A DNA stretch of 64,000 bases from Neoceratodus forsteri (lineage: Eukaryota; Chordata; Ceratodontiformes; Ceratodontidae), in assembly GCA_016271365.2 (NCBI GenBank), contig CM057454.1:458953501-459017500 (forward strand), given 5' to 3'. A model generated the notes under the pieces. That model saw nothing but the letters and a program-made list of their open reading frames with translations. It did no database searches and was not told the origin of the DNA. Made by a program: the position numbers and the translations under genes. Positions 23,592 to 34,736 of the stretch are shown in pieces. The stretch's first letter is position 1. Each line of letters starts with the position of its first letter.

Positions 23592-23940
23592 GGGCTGAAT
23601 TCACAAAACTTCTGAAATTCCCACAGTTGTGGGAAAAAGCTGGCAGAAGTGGGTTGCCACTTGTGGATCTGCAGGTTGCTGCAGTTTTCCCACAGCTGCA
23701 GGTATTCACAAAGGTGGAGTTGGATTACAACCAGCTCCATGATATATGGCAGCTTGCGGCTGGTGTTGCCAGGGAAATCCCCGCAGCTGCAGAAAACTTT
23801 TACAGTCAGTGGGACCAGCAGCAACATCGTCCACAGCTGCTGTGACTGTGCATAGCAATCTTTGCAGCTACAGAGATTTTGGTCCACAACTTTAGTTGCA
23901 GTGTGAAACTTAGGCCCACAACCTTTTGTGAATCCAGCCC
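23592..23940. mobile_element. 349-bp MITE with GGGCTGRATTCACAAAA termini
   Basis: The left terminus GGGCTGAATTCACAAAACTT and the right terminus (reverse complement GGGCTGGATTCACAAAAGGT) agree at most positions over about 20 bp. The interior is rich in CAGCTGC-type short palindromes. No convincing target duplication was found. Open frames inside are incidental. Similar termini occur on the two larger elements at 24057 and 36909. Confidence 0.75.
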
Positions 23941-24022
23941 TTTGTGTGGCTCTTTTGTGACTGGACATTTTGTGGTGGGCGGAAATGTGACTCTCAGGCC
24001 TGAAAAGGTTGCTGACCCCTGG
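23941..24022 (+). mobile_element. hAT-type transposon right-end fragment
   Basis: It ends in ggttgctgacccctg, the reverse complement of the CAGGGGTCRGCAACC terminus widely seen on hAT elements. The preceding bases (gaaatgtgactctcaggcctgaaaa) resemble their subterminal sequence. The left end is missing; the MITE at 23592-23940 abuts it. Confidence 0.5.
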
Positions 24023-24056
24023 TGTAAATCCTGTATCGCAAGTATATACTTACCAA

Positions 24057-26122
24057 GGGCCAGATATTCAAAACTTTGCAGTGGGAGAAAACTATTTGCA
24101 CTTGGTTTGCACGGGTCCACTATATTCAAAAGTCCAAATAGTGTGGGCAAACTGCATTTGCACTGGGCAAAAGTATAATGTAATCAATGGGCAAAAAGAG
24201 GGGGCATGTACATGAATACAGGTGCAATGCTATATTCAGTGCATTAGCACCACACAAAGTGTTGTTGCCTGATGTTGCATAACACCTTGTATAGTGCAAA
24301 TTACCGTCCAGGAAAAGGCAGTCTCAACTCCGGGCCAACCAAGTTTGAGGGTGTGGACACAGCAGCAACAGGGAACAAGGCTGTCTGCAGCCAATGAGGA
24401 GGCAGTGTGGGCGGACTGCTTTCCTAGGCCACTCTATATGCACAGGCACCCAAACTGTAGAATACAATGCAGTTATATTGCTTAGAAGCCAACCAGCCAA
24501 TCAGTGATAGAACTACACTGAAACAGCACCTGCAGCAGTAATGGTTTGCAATGTGACAATATGTTGCACATTGTGAATTGTGTGTTGTGATCTGTGTTTA
24601 GTGTACTCTGTATCATCCCAGCTGCACATGTTGTGGCTCAGGAGGTGTCTGTCACTGTGCCTCAGCCCAGTTTACTTACCCAGACAACAAGGTGATAAAT
24701 AAACATAGACAGGCACCAGACAGGGTATAAACATAATGCACACAGATGGCACCTCCTGTATTGCCATCATCTGTCACCAGTCCCAACCATGCCAGACATT
24801 AATTGGTGGCCTGGCACCCAGAGGACACCATGGCAGTGTGTCCATACAGTACACACCTACAGATCGCCCTTTGGTGGACATCAACATAATCCAGCACACA
24901 CATGCAGCACTGTGGGCATGGAAGGTGTTGAGGGGAGGGTGTACAGGTGGCCAAGCTGCACCACATACTGGGTGCTGCCATAAGGCTGAGACCATCCATG
25001 CAGTGCAAATGGTCTAGTGTAGGGAATACCCCAACACCAGTGTGCCTATCTGATGGTATATACCCCCCCCCAGTCACATACCGCACATCTGTACAGACAC
25101 CACAGCACACACAGCCAGCCATGTGTATGTCACCGAGAGAATCTCATGCCAGTGGTGCAGTGTCTGTGGGCCACACAATAGCATGACAGTAATGTCCACT
25201 GTCACAACACACCTGCCACATGGGCCTGTCACTATGTGGAGTGCAGCAGTCATTACTTACTTACACACTATAGGCATTGGTGTATCCCTCACACTACTGG
25301 CCACCTTGTTACTGTAGCATATGCTAGGCAGTGTAGCAGGAAAAACAGTTTGACTATTGCATGCAGCACCAACACTTGTACCTGTGCTGTGTAGTCCCCT
25401 GGGGCACAATAGTCTATGCAGCTGTGTACAAACATAGCTTACAACTACCACCATGTTCTTCCAGATTGACCTACAGGTAGAGTTGTGACCAGACCCAGCC
25501 AGCCCCTGTACTTTCAGACTGACCTACAGGTGGAACTGTGGGACCCTGCAATAGTGCTGGGCAAACTACATGCAAATCAGGCCACAATGAGATGCTAATC
25601 TGGATGTTTGCCCATGGACTACCCAAGTAAGCTTATTTGCATGTCATTTTTGAATATAGCAAATTTTTGCCCCAGGCAAGCATGATAGTGCCAGGCAAAT
25701 GTCTTAGCTCCACGCAAAACCTGCTCAAATGTGTCTGCGCTGTGCTAACATTTTGGAAACATGGTACATTTCTGCAGAATTTCACATGTGCTGGTACTTG
25801 CAGGTTTAATGAATCCACTCCTTTTCTAGCACACACATTGGCCACATAGTTCACCTTTACCTTCCTTCCCGTCATTGTGTACTGGGCTGCTGTTGTGGTT
25901 TTCTACTTCCTGGTTACTATATTCAGAGCTGTCTTATTTCCCAGGCTATTTTTGCACTGCACTCCCAACCCAGTTTGCTCAGCTTCCTTAGCATGCTATA
26001 TTCAGCAGGTTTAGCACTGGGGCTATCCCTTTTGCAAGTAGTGAGCTATTGGTTCCAGGCTAATTTAGCATGCAGGGCAGTGCTAATTTAGCCCCTGGGC
26101 AAAGTTTTGAATATCTGGTCCC
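24057..26122. mobile_element. 2.07-kb non-autonomous DNA transposon with GGGCCAGATATTC termini
   Basis: The termini are GGGCCAGATATTCAAAACTT on the left and, as reverse complement of the right end, GGGACCAGATATTCAAAACT, nearly identical over 22 bp. A possible 3-bp duplication (CAA/AAA) is imperfect. The interior is rich in CA/TG steps and contains only short, unrecognised open frames. The element at 36909-38684 has the same termini, so they form one family without a visible transposase. Confidence 0.75.
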
Positions 26123-26325
26123 AAATCTCCCCACAAGATGTGCCCACTGAATACAAAATTCCCAAAATCTTAATACTACCTGTTATAATCAATATACTGT
26201 ATTTCTGCATTATAACCAAATTAAAATGTATTATGTGTAAATAACATTTTTTTTGTAAATTACAGTACAATACAATTCAATTTTTCTTTTTATTCTCAGG
26301 GTAATATGATTTAAAAGCCTTCCAG

Positions 26326-26488
26326 CTACTAGGACAAAAAAACAGTCCTGGTGACCTCGCCTCTTCTGCTGCTACTGCTGAGTCCAGTTCCAGCTCCTCT
26401 TCTGAAGATGAAGAGGAAGAGGAGGGTATTAGTGATGTTGATAAACATCATGAAGCAGAGGAGCCAGACACAGCTAAGAAAGACACAG
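26326..26488 (+). CDS. candidate internal exon, Ser/Glu-rich, function unknown
   Basis: The open plus-strand frame reads through LASSAATAES, a run of serines, EDEEEEEGISDVDKHHEAEE and PDTAKKDT, ending in a donor-like ACACAG/GTAGAAAG. The frame leaves one base over (phase 1). A strong polypyrimidine-AG acceptor sits at 26299, but a TAA at 26302 follows in this frame, so the weaker AG at 26325 is assumed as the acceptor. A second candidate exon at 26994 joins in phase. I recognise no family. It could be an exon of a transposon-borne gene, a host gene remnant or chance. Confidence 0.25.
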
Positions 26489-26993
26489 GTAGAAAGATTA
26501 AAATTGCAGCAAATAATAGCAATATGTATAATGTACATTAGAGTAGCAAGAATAAATCAAACCATCTTTTCAACAGTAGCAGTACCTCTCACACATCCAA
26601 CGTATCAGAAAAATCTTTGGTTACCATTGGCAACTTCAAAAAAGAAGGCCACATTCTTTTACTACTGAAAGAATGGGCTATATCTTCCACACCAGCCCAC
26701 ACTACTATCAATTAGTAAACGAAAGGAGATAGTACAACTAAACAAAATATCAAGTAAATGATTTAGTTGAGGATATCGACATACGAACGTAGTTACATAG
26801 ATGCATGTGTACACCACACTACCCCATCCCACCATTTTAATCAAATGTAATTATCATAACTCTAAGTTAATTAAACAAACTAAAAATAGTTAGAAGGAAA
26901 TATTAATTAAATATAATGAATCTCAATCTGTAGATATGTGTGAAAATAAAAATAGCATTGTAAAGGATTTTCTACTTTACAATTGTCTTTCAG

Positions 26994-27058
26994 CTGTACA
27001 AGGATTTAGCACCAGGAGGAAGCTGCTAAAATTAATGAAAGATAAGGTGATGTCTTAA
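26994..27058 (+). CDS. candidate terminal exon in phase with 26326-26488
   Basis: The sequence ttttctactttacaattgtctttcag is a good 3' splice site ending at 26993. Joined in phase 1 it encodes AVQGFSTRRKLLKLMKDKVMS and a TAA stop at 27056-27058. AATAAA signals follow at 27063-27068 and 27114-27119. The basic tail contrasts with the acidic upstream exon. The implied intron is about 505 bp. No similarity is recognised; expression evidence is needed. Confidence 0.25.
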
Positions 27059-27695
27059 AAATAATAAACTTACTAAGATGGTTTAGAATTGTGAACACCA
27101 TTGTTTAAAACACAATAAATAGTGTTTCATATGCTTATTATATGTTCTAAAGTTTTGTTTATATCTTTGTAATATTAATTAAAAAGGACAACAGATAGAT
27201 GGAGAAAGTCCCACCAGATCCTACCCTGAATCCCAGCACAAGAAGTATTGAAACTGAGGTTGTTGCTACGTAGAATATGTCACTCTGTTAACAAAGGCTA
27301 AGTGTCTTTCAGTGAACCTGAGAAGTTCATTTTCTTTAAACAAAGCTATGTCTTGCTGCAAATGTTTTTGTTAAAAATGATAATTGTTTACTGTAAATGA
27401 AAAAAAGTGTTATGCTCCTGTAGTTAGGTTGTTGCTAAGTAGATTAACACAGGTTAGTTACAAACTAATGGTATATTACCAATTATAAAATGGGTATAAA
27501 AAAATCCAGAAATCTGATTGGCTGAGGAGCTTGGAACCCTGTGCTGATATCCCAGCACAACAGCACTGGATAAAGATCCATCAGCTTCTTCGCAATAAAA
27601 TCACTACTGCCACACATCCCTGAGTGCCATTGCAAACATGGGTGTCACTTTTACTCACTAAAAATCCTTAACTAGGCCCTAAAAATAAAACTGCC

Positions 27696-28093
27696 TTAAA
27701 GGACACATGCATGTACAATGGCAGACATAGTTTGAAAGCCCATGAAAAGTTATTTTAATTGAGGTATTGGGCATACCTGTAGCTGGAAGCAGTCCAGAGA
27801 TATAGATGACTGAGTCTGTGCAACATAACTACTACATTAGAGCCATTCTTAGAACCTTGTGATGACAGTGATGATCAAGCAGTGCCTAACTGCATTGAGT
27901 TAAGCACTGCTTGATTGTCACTGACATCACAAGGTTCTAAGAATGGCTCTAATGTAGTATTTTTATTGCACAGACTCAGTCATCTATATCTCTGGACTGC
28001 TTCCAGCTACAGGTATGCCCAATACCGCAATCAAAAGAAATCTTCATGGCCTTCCAAACTATGTCTGCCGCTGTACAAGAATGTGCCCCTTTA
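27696..28093. mobile_element. 392-bp hairpin MITE, T2/piggyBac-like or Harbinger-like ends
   Basis: Left arm 27699-27885 and right arm 27900-28090 are reverse complements along nearly their whole length (for example agaaccttgtgatg/catcacaaggttct), with a short loop near 27890. The ends read TTA-AAGGACACAT and ATGTGCCCCT-TTA, giving either a 3-bp TTA duplication or the TTAA-AGG form of the Xenopus T2-type MITEs. The transcript would be almost completely self-complementary. No coding capacity. Confidence 0.85.
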
Positions 28094-28746
28094 CATTTAA
28101 AAACACAATTATTAAATGTTATTTGCCCTCATAATCCCCTTATTACACACACACACACACACACACATACAACTTAAATGAAGTACTACAGTACTTATAG
28201 TTTTAATTTCTGGTGTTTCTTTGCTGATCATGAAAAATCCCCTCCTATACTGATCTGCTTACTAGGGAAATCTGTGCTGTTTAACCAGCTTCAGATAAAA
28301 CAAAAGCCCTGGTTCCAACTGAGACATTATGTTGTGTGAGAGTGGGGGTAAACATTCTGCCGGTAGAACTGAACAGAGATTTGAAGTCTTGTGTTCCATC
28401 CATAGTAAACATTCCATTTCTTGAATGTAGGTAAGACAGAAAATATCAAGGTAGGGAAAATGGAGGGAATAATATCAAGAAGAAAAAAAAAGGTGAGGAA
28501 ATGGGTAAATGGGGGTAGGTTGAGTATAATAGAGATTTTAAGAGCTAATTACAAAATACATGTATTTTGCTGTGCATATTTAAGCCTGAGATGACATGTC
28601 AATGTTGGGATGTGGTGGGACAATTTTGCTGAGGTGGATGAACTTTTATGAAAAGAAAATGCCGTAAAATGTTTCTCTTTTGGTTTTGGTGCATTTCTTC
28701 ACACACAGACCCCACAAAAGAAATCTTGGACCCATTTTATAATCAC
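28094..28746. other. unassigned sequence with a (CA)n run
   Basis: A CA microsatellite lies at 28145-28168. The remainder is AT-rich and unassigned. Confidence 0.4.
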
Positions 28747-28857
28747 AATAAAACACTCCAGGGTGTACGTTGTGGTAGTCGGTGATGCCTCGTGCCTCAC
28801 AATGCATCCAAGGTGTGCCGTTATCCCACCACAATGCACACTCTGGAGTGTCTTATT
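28747..28857. mobile_element. 111-bp foldback element
   Basis: The left arm AATAAAACACTCCAGGGTGT continues to cgttgtggt. It pairs with the right arm, whose reverse complement begins AATAAGACACTCCAGAGTGT and continues to cattgtggt. Arms are about 30 bp with four or five mismatches. It looks like a small MITE; no clear target duplication was seen. Confidence 0.7.
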
Positions 28858-29159
28858 GCTTAATTAATTTATGCTTGGGGATGGGTTTATATTAATAAAT
28901 ACATGAAAAATAATGATAATTCTGAGATGCACTGTATTAAACAGCATAACTGTTACAAAATCAATTTTTATGTGTTTTAAACTTCATATCTGTCATATTA
29001 ATTAGAAACCATGAAGGATAAACACCTCACCACATCCTAGCCTGAACCATAATCCAACCCTGTAACATCCCCTAGTAAAAACTACTGAGTCTGATTCAGG
29101 TAAATATTTATATTATAATAATGCAATATTTATATAGAGAATAATGCCTGTGCAGGTGT

Positions 29160-29222
29160 GTGTTATGAGGATTTTTCACAACACCGGATGTGTGTGATAA
29201 TCCATAAACTCTAAGAGTAAAA
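29160..29222 (+). repeat. TTTTACACACC-type hairpin family, degenerate member
   Basis: It contains aggatttttcacaacaccgg, then tgtgtgtgataatcc and ataaactctaagag, matching in order the left halves of the hairpins at 29504, 31165 and 38969. The right arm is not evident, so this is a partial copy. Confidence 0.45.
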
Positions 29223-29503
29223 CCTACACAGACATTATTTGTTATAAAAACTAGTGCAAAGTTTCAACAGAGGGGAAAACTGCAAGCTGTATCTGTGCAA
29301 GTGTGCATGTCCCTGGCAGCTGCTGTACTTTCACAAATACAGTGAAATGACAGCACGAGGAGGAAAATGCCATAACAACATGCTCTCAAGTTATTACAGA
29401 ATTCAGCGATCTATTGCAGCATTTTATCAGGACTGGAAATCCAGTCATTATAGGGGGTCACCAGTTATTATATACAAAACAATGCATAGGCAACTGTATG
29501 ATA

Positions 29504-29610
29504 TGAAGTTTTTTACACACCTGAGGTGTGTGATGACCCATAAACCTCAACAGTGATGCTTGAGAGGTTTATTAGATCATTGCAAACCGAGGGGGTGTAA
29601 AACAACTTCA
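29504..29610. mobile_element. TTTTACACACC-type hairpin element
   Basis: Terminal arms TGAAGTTTTTTACACACC and (reverse complement of the right end) TGAAGTTGTTTTACACCC pair. Inside, ATAAACCTC pairs with GAGGTTTAT around a ctt-containing loop. It shares its core with copies at 29160, 31165 and 38969. Confidence 0.6.
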
Positions 29611-29690
29611 TAGACACACAGTCATTTATGCTTTATTTTTTTATAATTACTGGGGCAAGGAGTGAATGCTTTTATTCTGTCCTACTGTAC

Positions 29691-29748
29691 ACACACACAC
29701 ACACACACGCGCACACACACTCACACATATACACACACACATGCACAC
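29691..29748. repeat. (CA)n microsatellite
   Basis: CA repeats with CG and TCA interruptions form the 3' tail region of the antisense tRNA-SINE monomer immediately to the right. Confidence 0.9.
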
Positions 29749-29870
29749 ACATGCTTTTGTAAAGAGAGGAGAAAAATAAGTAAGTGCCTCAGGTGGGACT
29801 TGAACATAGACCATCCCAGAGCACACATTACTCTTTCTCCAATGCACAACATGGTGCTACACAAAACATA
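29749..29870 (-). mobile_element. monomeric tRNA-derived SINE (family S2), antisense
   Basis: Read on the minus strand: caccatgttgtgcattggagaaagagtaatgtgtgctctgggatgg, then the B-box-like TGTTCAAGTCCCACC, then ctgaggcacttactt. It matches the first and last parts of the two plus-strand copies at 29881-30300 but has only one tRNA-like unit. It lies head to head with them, separated by ataataattattt. Confidence 0.65.
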
Positions 29871-29880
29871 ATAATTATTT

Positions 29881-30099
29881 GTGCAGCACCAGGTTGTGCA
29901 TTGGAGTAAGAGGAATGTGTGCTCTGAGATGACCCAGGTTGCAGTTGTCTTGGTGGCACAACTGGTTAGCAGGACTGGAATGGTATTCTGGGTGGCCTGG
30001 GTTCAAGTCCCAACTAAGACAATTCTTTTTCTCCTCTCTTTATATGGGTTCCATAAATATGTACACTATACCCATGTGATTAAAAATGTAGTAATTATT
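29881..30099 (+). mobile_element. dimeric tRNA-derived SINE (family S2), unit 1
   Basis: The first tRNA-like block runs from caccaggttgtgcattgg to agatgacccaggttgcagtt. The second has a clear A-box, TGGCACAACTGGTTAGCA (29952-29970 region), and a B-box, GGGTTCAAGTCCC near 30000. It ends ...tctccataaatatgtacac. A near-identical unit follows at 30100, so the locus is a tandem pair. Confidence 0.7.
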
Positions 30100-30300
30100 T
30101 ATGCAACACCAGGTTGTGTATTGGAGAAAGAGTAATGTGTGCTCTGGGATGGCTAGGTTCTAGTTTCCTTGGTGGAGCAGCTGGTTAGCGTGACCAGAAC
30201 AGTATTCTGGGTGGCCTGGGTTCAAGTCCCAGCTGAGGCACTTACTTCTTTCTCTCCTCTGTATGTGTTCCATAAATATACACACTTCACCCATGTGACT
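30100..30300 (+). mobile_element. dimeric tRNA-derived SINE (family S2), unit 2
   Basis: It has the same organisation as unit 1: caccaggttgtgtattgg, a first B-box-like AGGTTCTAGTTTC, an A-box GGAGCAGCTGGTTAGCG, then GGGTTCAAGTCCC and a tail ending ccataaatatacacac. It is offset from unit 1 by about 220 bp. Numerous substitutions separate the two. Confidence 0.7.
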
Positions 30301-30651
30301 GGATATGTTTTTTTTTTTAACTGTCACTGCTGTACCTCAGACAACTAGCAGTATATAAAATGAGCCCCAGTCTCATTACTGATCAGAGTCGCTGTCTCTG
30401 GAACCCATCACACAGCAGGATCAACCAGATGCATTTTTAAACTTATAAAGGCAGGATTACCCAGATAAATACTGAAAAAAAGAATGATAAGATGGAAAGA
30501 CTTGCAAGAGGGAAATGATTGCTTGACATAATGGCTTATCACTCAGCGACAATTGGACCCACCATGTTTGCAGAATTGTTCTGCCCACCCACACAGAGAA
30601 TGTGAGCCAATCAGCTAGCATGTTATAAGGAACAGAAGTGAAAGTGAAACA

Positions 30652-30692
30652 AAATGTCATAATAACCGAGTAACCTGGTTATTATGACATTT
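30652..30692. repeat. perfect 16-bp inverted repeat
   Basis: Arms AAATGTCATAATAACC (30652-30667) and GGTTATTATGACATTT (30677-30692) pair without mismatch around a 9-nt loop. Bases beyond the arms do not pair well. It may be the centre of a decayed foldback element or a stand-alone hairpin. Confidence 0.85.
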
Positions 30693-31163
30693 CAAAAACT
30701 TTATCAAACCATGCAATAAAGGGAGTTACCAGTACTTATGATAAGAACTGGGGAGCGTTTTCTTCCATAGGGAAACCCGGCTATCATTCACCGTTATAAC
30801 GGCAAACACACGTTGGGTTTTCCTCGCTCCACGCATGTGCCTGCCTCTGCTCTCTGCTCACACAGCAACGGACACTTGACCACTGTCGACTCCACCAGCA
30901 TCACTCGGCAATAAGTGAATGTAAAAAAAAAAAATTGCCTCTCAGCAGTACAGTTTTCAAGTCCTAGATAAACATTTCCACTTTTTGAGTTCTCACTTAA
31001 ATGTTAAAAAAGAAAAAAAAAGGTAAGAAAAAGAAAACGTTTCAGCAGCTGCTCAGCCACAGACCACTGACAGCGCTTCATGCAGACCTGACTGTGGCTT
31101 TTTTACTTTACGTAATTGCTGTGGTGAGAAAATGCTCCTCGGCAATTATATAAAATAAAACAT

Positions 31164-31301
31164 GGGGTGGTGTGTTTAACTCAAGATTTTACACACCCTT
31201 GGTGTTGGATGCTTAAATAAACCCCAAGAGCGACGGTCTCAGGGTTTATGTAGCATCCAACACCTCGGGTGTGTGTAAAATCTCATTAAACACACCACCC
31301 T
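31164..31301. mobile_element. TTTTACACACC-type hairpin element, best-preserved member
   Basis: The left arm runs GGGGTGGTGTGTTTAA, ATTTTACACACCC, GGTGTTGGATGC and ATAAACCC. The right arm is its reverse complement with few mismatches (gggtttat, gcatccaacacc, gggtgtgtgtaaaat, ttaaacacaccaccc). Total span is about 138 bp with a central loop near 31232. Strong secondary structure is expected in either strand. Confidence 0.8.
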
Positions 31302-31439
31302 ATGTACTATTCTATATATAATGCACTATACCCATTTAAACTGTAATGAAAAACTGTGATTTCTGTAAAATATGATTAAAAGCACATTTGTAAACCTGTA
31401 TTATTAGCATCTTGTTCTTAAATATTAAAACTTACTTGT

Positions 31440-34333
31440 TTTATGTATGTAAGATATAGTGAATATCATAAAAGGAATGCTGGCCCCATTTTAGAGGCAG
31501 TGGTCCCGGGTGGGTTCTTAGTGATACACCGCTTGAGACTGGACTGCAGGGAAGGGGGCATAACCGTTTGTTTTAGATCAGAATTGGGCTTTACTGGTGT
31601 GCCATTTGAAGAAGTCAGATCATTTGAGTTTACCATAGTAGCAGGTGTGGGCTGCAGGATCGTTCTCATCTACTGTCCATCCAGATGTGAGAAATTGTTC
31701 CTGCAGGAAGTAGCAGACTTCATCGTCGATATGGCATTTGACTCACCCAGGTTGATGGCCTGGGCGACTTTAACTCCTGGATCGATGATGAACTCTCGCA
31801 GTTTGGACAAGACTTCCTCCAACTTATGAACCCATTGGGTTTCACACAGGTAGTTGCCTCTGCTGCTCACAGTCATGGTCATTCATTGATCTGCTCTTCC
31901 TCTTGGGGAAGGAGACCTTCAACTTGGTGGTGGAACCAGTCATATGGTCTAATCACTACACAGTAAGGTTCAGTCTCCAGGCCCCCCCTTATAGGTCTGC
32001 CCCTGTGGAGATGGTCAGATACCACCCATTGAGGGATGTGACCCCTGAGAGCCTACTGGCGTTATTAGACCTACCGGGATTCTTAGGGGTAGGCGAGGAT
32101 CCAGAAAGTTTAGTTCAAGCCTATAGTAAGGCTACTACTGAAGCTCTGGATTCTATCGCTCCAGTCTGTGTTCGCCCTCTCTCCCTCTGCTTTTGGTCCC
32201 CTTAGTTTGATGGGACCTTGAGGGAGTTGAGACAAGTTGGACAAAGGTTAAAGCATTGCTGGTGGAAATCGGCTCTTGAAGCTGACCACCTTAGATTGAA
32301 GGATCATTATCAAAACTATCAATCAGCAATCACATGTAAGAAGGCAGAGTTCCTGTCTGGTGAGACTGATGCTGCTCAGAATCGACCAGCTCAGCTCTTT
32401 CGAACCATGGACAGGTTGTGCAACCCAACCTGTCTACAGGTTTGAGGTGCTTTTTCACAAGTTAAGTGTGATGAGTTTGCTCAGTTCTTTGCAGATAAAG
32501 TGGGCAACATCAGGGCCAAGATCCATCCAGCACTCTTTATGGGGGCTGTTAGTGGTCGATGCATGGTCACCCCTCCTTGGTTTTCTTGGATATCTTTCGG
32601 CCATCTGGAGATCATGGGCATCATGCAGACTGTCCAGAATTTGTGGCCAATGTGCTGTAGTTTGGATCTGGGCCCAACATGCCTATTATTGGGGTGTATT
32701 GAGTCCATTGGCCTGGTCCTTGCAAAGATTATGTGGTGCTTTTTAGAGTCTGGTGAGTTTCCCAGCTCCCTGAAGGAGACAGTGGTGTCATCGCTTTATA
32801 AGAAGGCTGATTTGGACCCAAACTGCTTTGCTAACTAGAGACCTATCTCTAACCTCCATTTGTTGGGACGGTGATTGAAAAAGTAGTTGAGCTGCAACTG
32901 GAGAATCATCTTACCATCCATGATATCTATAATCCTCTCCAGTCTGATTTCCAGAAAAGACGTTGTACCGAGATTGCTCTGGTTCGGGTGCTCAATGATC
33001 TCCTGACGGTGAGAGATCAGAAGCACCATTCCATCTTGGTGCTTCTTGATCTCTCTTCAGCATTTGACACTGTGGACCATGGGGTGCTGCTCGAGTGCCT
33101 GAGGGTTATCTGTGGCCTGGCTGGTCCAGTTCTCAGATGGTTCCAATCTTTCCTTGCTGGCAGATACCAGAGGGTGGTGTCAGTTTTTTTTTCCTCTGAA
33201 CCATTCTTTCTGCTGTGCAGGGTCCCCCAGGGCTCAGCGCTGTCCCCCATGTTTTTAGCAGTGTACATGCGGCCCCTCGGAGACATTGTAAGATGATATG
33301 GGCTGAGGTTTCACTGCTACGCTGATGATACACAGCTCTGTCTGTCTGTCTTTTGCACCCAACCAGGATAGTGCAGTCTCAGTGTTTAACAGCTGTCTAG
33401 CAGAAATCCATGACTGGATGAAATCCAGCTGGCTGAAGTTGAATTCTGGGAAGACTGAGGTGATGTTGGTGGATCCAGGTCACCGGATAAAGAGGTCGGC
33501 AGTGGGTTTACCCTCTGGTCTTTGGCTTGAGGGTACACAGCTGTCTTTCTCTGAACCGGTGTGTGATCTGGGGGTAGTTCTTGATGATGGGCTGACACTG
33601 CATTCGCAGGTGTCGGCAGTCGACAAGTCTTCCTTTTATCAACTTAGGAATATTGCCAGAATTAGGCATCTTGTTCCGTTCGGTGATCTGCCTATGCTGA
33701 CCCACTCCTTTGTGACTTGTGCCTGGACTACTGCAACTCTCTTTACTTGGGGCTTCTGGGGGTTGATTTCCATCAGCAGCTGGTGCAGAATGCTGCAGCA
33801 CTATTACTGACTGGGAATTCTTGTTTGAGTCATATTACTCCCATGCTGTGCAAACTGCACTGGCTGCCTGTACAGTGGCAGATCACCATCAAGGTCAGTT
33901 TTCTGACCTACAAAGCCCTAGACAGACTGGGCTCGAGCTACCTGCAAGAGCTACTGACACCCTACAGCCCAGGCCGTCCTCTCTGCTTAACTGACGAGAG
34001 GTTGTTAGATGTTCCCAAGGTGTGGCTGAAAACATCTGAGGCCTGGGCTTTTATGTTTAGTGCCCCGTCCCTGTGGAACTTTCTACCTCATCAGATTAGA
34101 GAGTGCAGGACCATGGAGAGCTTTAAAGCAGGCCTAAAAATGTATCTATTTAAGCAAGCATTCTGCATGTAGTTTATAGTATCTTCTGATAATTTTAACT
34201 GTCTTATTTAAATCACATAGTAAATAATTTTAAATTTTGTTATTCTGTTTTTGTGATGCTATTATGTACAGCGCTTTGATTTCCAGAATTGCGCTTAATA
34301 AATAAAGCACATTATTATTATTGTTATTATAAT
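31440..34333 (+). mobile_element. L2-type LINE, nearly complete ORF2, decayed
   Basis: Plus-strand blocks in order are: endonuclease (31490-31960; GGITVCFRSELGFTGVP, IYCPS, SNHYTVRF), linker (32000-32440), RT (32835-33500) and C-terminus (33717-34172). The 3' end is gcgcttaataaataaagcac followed by a (TTA)n-like tail at 34310-34333, typical of L2. Several frameshifts and stops are present. It is the most complete L2 in the window. Confidence 0.85.
32835..34172 (+). pseudogene. L2 reverse transcriptase and C-terminal domain relic
   Basis: 32871-33296 reads VVELQLENHL, LVLLDLSSAFDTVDH and the GVPQGS-equivalent RVPQGSALSPMF. A frameshift follows; the catalytic YADD is intact at 33318-33329 (HCYADDTQLCLSV in another frame). 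33325-33810 gives WMKSSWLKLNSGKTEVML and DLGVVLDDGLTL. 33717-34172 gives LDYCNSLYLGL, LHWLPVQWQITIKV and FKAGLKMYLFKQAF. All are diagnostic of L2 LINEs. No single frame spans the domain. Confidence 0.88.
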
Positions 34334-34429
34334 ATCAAAGTGTAAAGTATCTTCAATTACGGAGCAACTTTTAATATATTATACCAAATAGAAATCAATA
34401 TGAACTGTGAATATGGGGGAAATTAATGA

Positions 34430-34736
34430 AGCTGGAGGAGGCTGGGAATTCGATTGGGAGATGTGCAGAAATATTTACTTTATAAAAGGATAGTAGATGA
34501 CTGGAACAAAGTGCCAGCCCAAGTGGTAGAGAGTAAGAGAGTAGGGGGCTTTAAGCATGCTCATGGTAAACATAGTAGTATGTTGGAAAATAAGCTGGAA
34601 GGTTTCCAGACACCAGATAACAGCTCCAAAGACAAGCACAAAGGAAACACTTGAGAGACTGAGTGGGCTAAACATTCCTTTCCTGCTAAAAAAGGTCAAT
34701 ATTTCTGTTTCTAACTGTAACTACCATAGCCATTTA
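34430..34736 (+). mobile_element. CR1 3'-end fragment
   Basis: 34454-34654 encodes KYLLYKRIVDDWNKVPAQVVESKRVGGFKHAHGKH, the CR1 C-terminal pattern. The sequence then reaches gagtgggctaaacattcctttcctgctaaa, matching CR1 3' UTR style. It is a heavily 5'-truncated insertion in the sense orientation. Confidence 0.7.

Noticed and set aside
24736..25186. Overlapping ORFs near 24.7-25.2 kb as a gene
   Set aside because: Several frames on both strands are open at once because of CA/TG-rich composition; none has a recognisable domain.
29881..30300. Functional tRNA genes
   Set aside because: A-box and B-box are present but no clean cloverleaf or acceptor stem can be drawn; tandem copies with tails are SINEs.
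30352..30360. TATATAAAA as a promoter TATA box
   Set aside because: AT-rich context, no initiator, no downstream gene; such words are frequent by chance.
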